Assembly (NCBI GenBank): GCA_963783175.1
Contig: CAWANG010000017.1
Coordinates: forward strand, 6,852-70,851
Length of the DNA: 64,000 nucleotides
Direction: 5' to 3'
Origin: Roseiarcus sp963783175
Lineage (GTDB): Bacteria > Pseudomonadota > Alphaproteobacteria > Rhizobiales > Beijerinckiaceae
Below are positions 59,208 to 64,000 of this stretch, in pieces (the stretch's first letter is position 1; the number at the start of each line of letters is the position of its first letter). The translations under genes were made by a program, and so were the position numbers. The notes under the pieces were generated by a model. That model did not search any database. It was not told the origin of the DNA and saw only the letters and a list, made by a program, of their open reading frames with translations.

Positions 59208-60818
59208 TCACGGGCCTCGAACGAGTCCGCTTCCCGCCGAAGCCGCCGATTGCGACAGGATAGTCGCGACCCGGGCGGCGAATTCATCGAGCGCGAACGG
59301 CTTTCGCAAAATCTCCATGCCCTCCGTGAGCTGGGCTGAGTCGAGCGCAGTCCCTGCGTAGCCGGTGATGAAGAGAACCCGCAAGGCGGGAATCGCTGCG
59401 CGGGCTGCGTCCGCAAGCTGGCGCCCGCTCAAGCCGGGAAGCCCGACGTCAGTAACCAGAAGGTCAAGATGACGCGTCTCGATGAGACGCAATCCTTCGA
59501 GCCCGTCCGCGGCTTCGATGACCTCGCATCCCATGTTGGCGAGCACTTCGGCGATCTGGGCGCGCACGTCGGCCTGGTCTTCGACGACCAGAACGGCGCC
59601 GCGGGCCGAAGACGGCGCCGTCGAAGCGCCGAGGGGTTTCGACCAATCCTTCCTTGCGTCTTGTGACCGGGGAGAACCCGGCAAGGAGATGAGGACATTG
59701 GTTCTGCGTCCGGGTTCGCTCTCGATCCGCAGAAAGCCGCCGGATTGGCGGACAAATCCGTAGACTTGCGACAAGCCAAGACCAGTTCCTTGGCCGGTTG
59801 GTTTCGTGGTGTAGAAAGGCTCGATGGCTCGGGCGAGGATTTCAGGGGTCATGCCGACCCCGGTATCCGAGACCGAGACCTGGACGTAGTCTCCAGGCTT
59901 GGCTTCCTCCGGATCGGCAAGGTCGCGGGCCGTCACCTTGCGGTCCGTCACCGAGATCGTCAGTTCGCCGCCGTCCGGCATCGCGTCACGGGCGTTGATC
60001 GCCAGATTCATGAGCGCGCCTTCCAACTGATGCGCGTCACAGATGACGTCCCATTTGCCGTCGCCCAGCTGCAGCTTCAATTGAACTTCGGGACCAATCG
60101 TTCGTTGAAGAAACTCCCGCATTCCGCCGATGAATTGGTCGGGCTGTACGCGCTCGGGCTGCAGCGCCTGGCGGCGGGAGAACGCCAAAAGCCGGCTGGT
60201 CTGCCCGGCCGCGCTGTTGAGCGCGCGCCGCATTTCGTCGACGAAGCGTCCGACCTCTTCGAGCCGCCCGGCAGCGATCCGGCGCTCCAGAAGAGTGAGG
60301 CCGCCAGACACGGCCTGAATCATGTTGTTGAAATCGTGCGCGATGCCCCCGGTCAGCTGGCCCACGACCTCCATCTTTTGCGATTGATAGAGCCGCTCTT
60401 CGGTCGCCCTCAAGGCCGCGTTGGCCTCGCGGAATTGCGACGGCGACGGCAGAGTCAAGGCGGCGGGAATGAACTTCCACAATACGATCGCGGTGAAGAG
60501 AGACACCAGCGCGGTCGCTACCTTGACCACCGCTTCCAGGCCGTAGACGGGGACCCAGAGCGTCACGACATCGATCCAGTGCGTCGCGCCGCACAGAAGG
60601 ATGAACGCCGCAAAAAGGAAGAGGAGCGGACGAAACACCAGATCGCGCCTTCGGCGGGCGATGGCGCCGAGCGCGATCGGAATGGAAAAGTAGGCAAGGG
60701 CAATCCCGGCGTCCGAAAGGGCATAGGTCCAGATGAGGCCAGGCTGCCAAAGCAGACAGAAGCCATGCGAGGTCAAACCGGAAGAATTGAACAGCCATTC
60801 GCCGAGGTCGTTGAACAT
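59208..60818 (-). CDS. Hybrid histidine kinase with ethylene-receptor-like membrane sensor domain and receiver
   Basis: 536 residues. Three transmembrane helices (about 29-50, 64-82, 94-116) form an ETR1-like sensor: YALSDAGIALAYFSIPIAL and FAAFILLCGATHWIDVVTLW. The five residues known to bind copper and ethylene in ETR1 (D25, Y32, I62, C65, H69) are here as D36, Y43, I73, C76, H80, with identical spacing. HisKA has H161 in GGIAHDFNN. HATPase boxes are NLAINARDAMPDGG, SVSDTGVGM and GQGTGLGLSQVYG. A receiver with D457 (LLVTDVGLPG) ends the protein. No output regulator adjoins it. Ethylene binding is inferred from the residues. Confidence 0.9.
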   Translation of the reverse strand: MFNDLGEWLFNSSGLTSHGFCLLWQPGLIWTYALSDAGIALAYFSIPIALGAIARRRRDLVFRPLLFLFAAFILLCGATHWIDVVTLWVPVYGLEAVVKVATALVSLFTAIVLWKFIPAALTLPSPSQFREANAALRATEERLYQSQKMEVVGQLTGGIAHDFNNMIQAVSGGLTLLERRIAAGRLEEVGRFVDEMRRALNSAAGQTSRLLAFSRRQALQPERVQPDQFIGGMREFLQRTIGPEVQLKLQLGDGKWDVICDAHQLEGALMNLAINARDAMPDGGELTISVTDRKVTARDLADPEEAKPGDYVQVSVSDTGVGMTPEILARAIEPFYTTKPTGQGTGLGLSQVYGFVRQSGGFLRIESEPGRRTNVLISLPGSPRSQDARKDWSKPLGASTAPSSARGAVLVVEDQADVRAQIAEVLANMGCEVIEAADGLEGLRLIETRHLDLLVTDVGLPGLSGRQLADAARAAIPALRVLFITGYAGTALDSAQLTEGMEILRKPFALDEFAARVATILSQSAASAGSGLVRGP

Positions 60819-61190
60819 GTCGTGCTCCCAGCCGAATCAACGACGCCCGGCTGACCGATCGAGTGAGCGAGATCGCCCAATGGCGGGACTATGCAGCGAC
60901 AGGGGGTGTGGAGGCAAAAAATACGGCAGGCGCCTCCGGGTTTACCCGGATTGATCGATTCGCCTGCTTCGGCGAACCTCCCCGCCGATCGTTTTCGAGG
61001 ACTAGGGACGCCGGTCATGCGCTTCGATCGAACTGAATGAGCGCCGTTCCCGGTCGAACGCAATTTGTCATTCCCGCGAACCGGGAATCTGGGGCTGCCG
61101 CCGCAGCCGCAAGCCTGGAAAGCCGCTTTCGCGGTTATGACATGCCGGCGGGTTGCAAATAGCGTGAAGAGGCCCACGAGGAGCCTTCGC
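60819..61190. other. Divergent intergenic region between the hybrid kinase and dsbA-nhaA genes
   Basis: This 372-bp gap lies between two divergent genes and must hold both promoters. Its right part is occupied by the REP/MITE-like element at 61066-61142. The open frame that would extend NhaA to 61065 translates this repeat and is rejected. Confidence 0.45.
61066..61142. repeat. REP/MITE-like palindromic element
   Basis: TGTCATTCCCGCGAA (61066-61080) faces TTCGCGGTTATGACA (61128-61142), inverted ends matching at 13 of 15 positions. The left end contains its own hairpin, ATTCCCG-CGAAC-CGGGAAT (61070-61088). Similar TGTCATTCCCGCG elements are dispersed in many proteobacterial genomes. No transposase lies nearby. 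Confidence 0.7.
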
Positions 61191-63023
61191 ATGTCTGAGT
61201 TGACGCCGGGCAATCGGCTCGATCGGCCGGTCGACGACAAGTTCGACCATATCCTCGGGCCCCTTGAAGCCCCGATCACGCTGGTCGAATACGGCAGCTA
61301 CGCCTGCCCCTATTGCCGCGCGGCCAACGAGCGGATCGCCGAAGTGCGCGACCAGTTCGGCGATCGCATGCGCTATGTTTTTCGCCACCGGCCGCTCATC
61401 GGGGTCGAGCTCGCCCGCCGCGCCGCCGAGGTGATCGAGCGCGCCCCCGATCCGAAGCGCTTCTGGGACGAGCACGTCAAGCTGATGACCCGCTCGGAGG
61501 TGCTGACCGAGGAGGATCTCGAAGCGGTCGCCCGCGACCTCGGCGTGTCCGCGGATGGCGGTCAGCCCGACGATCCGGCCGTCATCCGAGCAAAGGCGCG
61601 GGTCGACGCGGACGAGGCCAGCGCCGCGGCGAGCGGCGCGATCGTCACGCCGACCTTTTTCATCAATGGCCGCCGTTACGACGGACCATGGGACGAGAGC
61701 GCGCTTGCCGATGCGATGCTGGGCACGCTCGGCCATCGGGTGCGCTCGGCGGCGCTCGACTTCGCGAGCTGGGGACCGTCGGCGGGCGTGCTTCTGCTCG
61801 TGGCGACGCTCATCGCGGTGGCGTTGACCAACACGGGCCTCGGCCCGGGCTTCGCCGCGTTCTGGGAGCAGAAATTCGGGTTCACGTTCGACGGCGCCGG
61901 GTTTTCGCTGTCGCTCCTGCATTGGATCAACGACGGGCTGCTCACCCTGTTCTTCCTCGTCGTCGGCCTCGAGATCAAGCGCGAGTTCACCGTCGGCCAT
62001 CTCGCGGGCTGGCGCTCCGCCGCGCTGCCGGCCGCAGGCGCGATCGGCGGCATGATCGCGCCTGCGGCGCTCTATCTTCTCGTCGTTCCGCCAGGTCCCT
62101 GGTCGCACGGCTGGGGAGTGCCGATGTCGACCGACACCGCCTTCGCGGTCGCGCTCATCGTGATGCTCGGGCCACGGGTCCCGGTCGAATTGCGCATTTT
62201 CCTCACCGCGGCCGCGATCGTCGACGACCTTGGCGCCATTGCCGCCGTCGCGCTCTTCTATTCCGGTGAGCTCAGCCTCGTTTATCTCATGCCCGCCGCG
62301 GTGCTGGTCGGCGCGCTGGCGATGCTCAACCGCTCGCACGTCTATGTGCTTGCGCCCTACGTCGCCGTCGGCGTCGCCCTATGGGCGTGCGTGCTGGCGA
62401 GCGGCCTGCATCCGACGCTCGCCGGCGTCATCCTCGCCCTGTTCATTCCGACGCGGCCGCCGGCGAACCTGACCGCGCTCACCACGCAGGCGAGCGCCAT
62501 CATCGCCGCCGAGGCGGCGGGCGGCGGCGAAGTGTTGCGGCACGGACCGTCGACGCCGGCTTTGCGCGCGCTCGACGCGATCCACGACCGCCTCGAGTCG
62601 CCGGCGGACCGCCTGTTGCGCAATGCCGGCGCCCGATCGAGCTACCTCGTGCTGCCGCTGTTCGCCCTCGCCAACGCCGGCGTCGCGCTCAGGCTGGACA
62701 CGTTCACCGGCCGGGAGCGGCTGTTCGCCGCGATCATCGCCGGGCTCGTGATCGGCAAGCCGGTCGGAATCCTGGCGGCGTCCGCGCTTGCGGTCGCGGC
62801 CAGGCTCGCGGTGAAGCCCAGAGCCTATTCGTGGGGGCAATTGGCGGGAGCCGGGGCGCTCGGGGGAATCGGGTTCACGATGTCGCTGTTCATCGCCGGC
62901 GAGGCGTTCCGGTCGGAGGCCGATTTCGAAGCCGCCAAGATCGCCGTGTTCATCGCTTCAATTCTGTCCGCCATCGCCGGCGTGACACTGCTCGCCATCG
63001 CCGGCCGAAACCCGCCCCCGTGA
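61191..63023 (+). CDS. nhaA: DsbA-like/thioredoxin-fold and NhaA Na+/H+ antiporter fusion protein
   Basis: 610 residues. Residues 1-165 form a DsbA-type thioredoxin fold with the redox site C39-P-Y-C42 (YGSYACPYCRAANERIA) and TPTFFINGRRYDGPWD, without a signal peptide. From about 180 an NhaA antiporter follows: WINDGLLTLFFLVVGLEIKR, MSTDTAFAVALIVMLG, the aspartate pair in AAAIVDDLGAIAAVALFY, and GGIGFTMSLFIAGEAF. About 11 helices are visible. The start at 61191 follows GAGGAGCCTTCGC. The fusion occurs in other bacteria too. The thioredoxin half may sense redox state or regulate the antiporter. Confidence 0.92.
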   Translation: MSELTPGNRLDRPVDDKFDHILGPLEAPITLVEYGSYACPYCRAANERIAEVRDQFGDRMRYVFRHRPLIGVELARRAAEVIERAPDPKRFWDEHVKLMTRSEVLTEEDLEAVARDLGVSADGGQPDDPAVIRAKARVDADEASAAASGAIVTPTFFINGRRYDGPWDESALADAMLGTLGHRVRSAALDFASWGPSAGVLLLVATLIAVALTNTGLGPGFAAFWEQKFGFTFDGAGFSLSLLHWINDGLLTLFFLVVGLEIKREFTVGHLAGWRSAALPAAGAIGGMIAPAALYLLVVPPGPWSHGWGVPMSTDTAFAVALIVMLGPRVPVELRIFLTAAAIVDDLGAIAAVALFYSGELSLVYLMPAAVLVGALAMLNRSHVYVLAPYVAVGVALWACVLASGLHPTLAGVILALFIPTRPPANLTALTTQASAIIAAEAAGGGEVLRHGPSTPALRALDAIHDRLESPADRLLRNAGARSSYLVLPLFALANAGVALRLDTFTGRERLFAAIIAGLVIGKPVGILAASALAVAARLAVKPRAYSWGQLAGAGALGGIGFTMSLFIAGEAFRSEADFEAAKIAVFIASILSAIAGVTLLAIAGRNPPP

Positions 63024-63137
63024 ACAATGCCATGGAATGCGTGCTAAGAAGGCGCCGGATGAGGCGATCGTCGGGTTCGTCTTGCCGACCGGCGCGTCAT
63101 CGGCGACGCAAGCGACTTTAAAGGAAGGTTTTCGACC

Positions 63138-63376
63138 ATGAGCCATGTCACCTACGCCGTCGTCGAGCACGATGGCGGCTGGGCCTACAAAGTCGGCGAC
63201 GTCTATTCGGAGACCTTCGCCACCCGCGAGGCGGCCCACGCCGCTGCGGCGCGGGCGGCGCGCGAGCAGCGCGTTCCCGGCCGGGCGGGCCGATCGAATT
63301 CGAGGACAGTTCGGGCCGCTGGCATGAGGAAGAGGAACGCGGCAACGATCGGCCTGACACCGAGGTCAAGGACTGA
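63138..63376 (+). CDS. DUF2188-type small protein (frame break)
   Basis: About 79 residues. It starts MSHVTYAVVEHDGGWAYKVG and continues FATREAAHAAAARAAREQRV. Near 63285-63292 the frame changes, by one base lost or two gained, to give PIEFEDSSGRWHEEEERGND and the end RPDTEVKD, stop at 63374-63376. GRWHEE and the RPDTEV end are typical of this family, so the repaired C-terminus is likely right. An AAGGAAGG site lies upstream. The family is small, uncharacterised and often stress-related. Confidence 0.75.
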
Positions 63377-63449
63377 GGGCGATGTGAGCGCGGAAGATAC
63401 ACCGTGACGAAGACCAAACCTGGCGAAGCTGGCCGGCCGATCCGATAGG

Positions 63450-63662
63450 TCAGCGGGTCAAACTATTGGCGAGAGCGAGAGGATCGCGCGCAACCGGCGC
63501 GACCATGGGAGCCCGCACCAACGGCGTCCTGTCAACGCTCGGGCTCGGCGGCGCGGAAGTCGACAGGTTGGCGAGCGCCAGAAGGGCGAGCGCGGCGCCC
63601 GCGCCCGCAACAAGGCCAGCTCGGAACGGGAAAGCAGGGTGAGGAGGGTAAATCGTCAACAC
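63450..63662 (-). CDS. Possible small single-pass membrane protein
   Basis: A minus-strand frame from a GTG at 63662 gives about 70 residues with one hydrophobic segment (FRAGLVAGAGAALALLALA) and a proline-rich tail (APPSPSVDRTPLVRAP). The longer frame to 63827 adds sequence without coding character. No ribosome site is clear. I do not recognise a family, and it may be spurious. Confidence 0.3.
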   Translation of the reverse strand: MLTIYPPHPAFPFRAGLVAGAGAALALLALANLSTSAPPSPSVDRTPLVRAPMVAPVARDPLALANSLTR

Positions 63663-64000
63663 GGTCTTGATCCGCAAAACACTCAACTGCCGCAACGTTA
63701 CGCCCAGGCTCCGATTGGCGCAGTGACGGCGCTCACAGCCCGGGCCGCCCTCGAAATGCGCTCCAGTCTCGAATTGCCGGCCGCCCAGGGTAATTATACC
63801 TAAAATCACCGAATGTGATGTGGCCAATTGTCGCGGGCCGGCGAAAATATTGGTCCGAAACGGCGATCATGCCGTCTTGTCGCGAAGCCCGAGCCGGCTC
63901 CGCCGACTCTTCTGCGCTCGCTCACGCGAGCGCCCGCGACCTCCGCTTGCCCGCGCGCCCTACGATCGACACTCTGGGGAGAAAATTTGGTCGGAGTGAG
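63663..64000. other. Right-edge non-coding region with a perfect hairpin
   Basis: No gene is seen up to the window end. GCGCTCGC (63914-63921), a TCAC loop and GCGAGCGC (63926-63933) form a perfect 8-bp hairpin, and an AT-richer stretch at 63790-63850 may be a promoter. Confidence 0.35.

Noticed and set aside
61065..61190. N-terminal extension of the DsbA-NhaA protein
   Set aside because: It translates the palindromic repeat; the ATG at 61191 has a good ribosome site and the family start.

Overview
The window is GC-rich DNA with dense, mostly tight gene packing. It reads as an alphaproteobacterium of the Hyphomicrobiales (Rhizobiales): an frcBCA-type sugar ABC transporter, sdhCDAB in the alphaproteobacterial order, an IalB-family protein, the aerobic cobaltochelatase subunit CobT, RNase E with a large acidic insert, and a Tat-type carbonic anhydrase all fit. 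I cannot place the genus; Beijerinckiaceae or Methylocystaceae-like bacteria are a guess.

Layout. 1-4.6 kb: 3' end of a fructose-type ABC transporter operon (frcB', frcC, frcA), then an aldo/keto reductase and a Gfo/Idh/MocA oxidoreductase. 5-9.2 kb: a flavin-dependent LLM oxidoreductase, an AhpD-like protein, a secreted AOC-barrel-like protein, a VOC protein and two orphan secreted proteins in looser DNA. 9.5-20.6 kb: a fused hydantoinase/5-oxoprolinase, a second aldo/keto reductase, DUF427, a small SHOCT membrane protein, carbonic anhydrase, an XRE/MmyB regulator divergent from two SDR genes, an HD phosphohydrolase and a MetE-like methyltransferase. 20.7-29 kb: cbpA-cbpM, a BON-LysM protein, lysC, ubiG, ialB, quinone oxidoreductase, GNAT, apt and dps. 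29.5-33 kb: sdhCDAB on the minus strand. 33.2-41 kb: a sugar-acid catabolic locus made of two divergent operons (FAH protein, aldehyde dehydrogenase and PfkB kinase; GntR, UxaA-type dehydratase, HAD and AraD1/GguC) around a perfect CTAACATGTTAG palindrome. 41-50 kb: rne, amidase, PBP1A and prfB, the last with a recognisable programmed +1 frameshift. 50.3-55.8 kb: yceI-cytochrome b561, an ECF sigma/anti-sigma pair, a Gly-rich TPR protein, DoxX and a coniferyl-aldehyde-type dehydrogenase. 56-64 kb: cobT, an orphan NMT1-type binding protein, a hybrid histidine kinase with an ethylene-receptor-like membrane domain, a DsbA-NhaA fusion and a DUF2188 protein.

Two points affect the whole annotation. 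First, at least ten conserved genes carry reading-frame breaks, and almost all are single-base insertions (frcB, frcC, the AOC gene, hyuAB, the carbonic anhydrase, ubiG, ialB, sdhA, uxaA, rne). Essential genes such as sdhA and rne are among them, so insertion errors in the read or assembly are the likeliest cause. I give full-length coordinates and mark each break. Second, three kinds of intergenic repeat occur: an AATCCA-rich array ending in CTTTTCAATGGCTTA (two copies), a REP/MITE-like palindromic element upstream of nhaA, and a Gly-codon repeat inside a TPR gene. I saw no tRNA, rRNA, CRISPR array, transposase, phage gene or replication origin.
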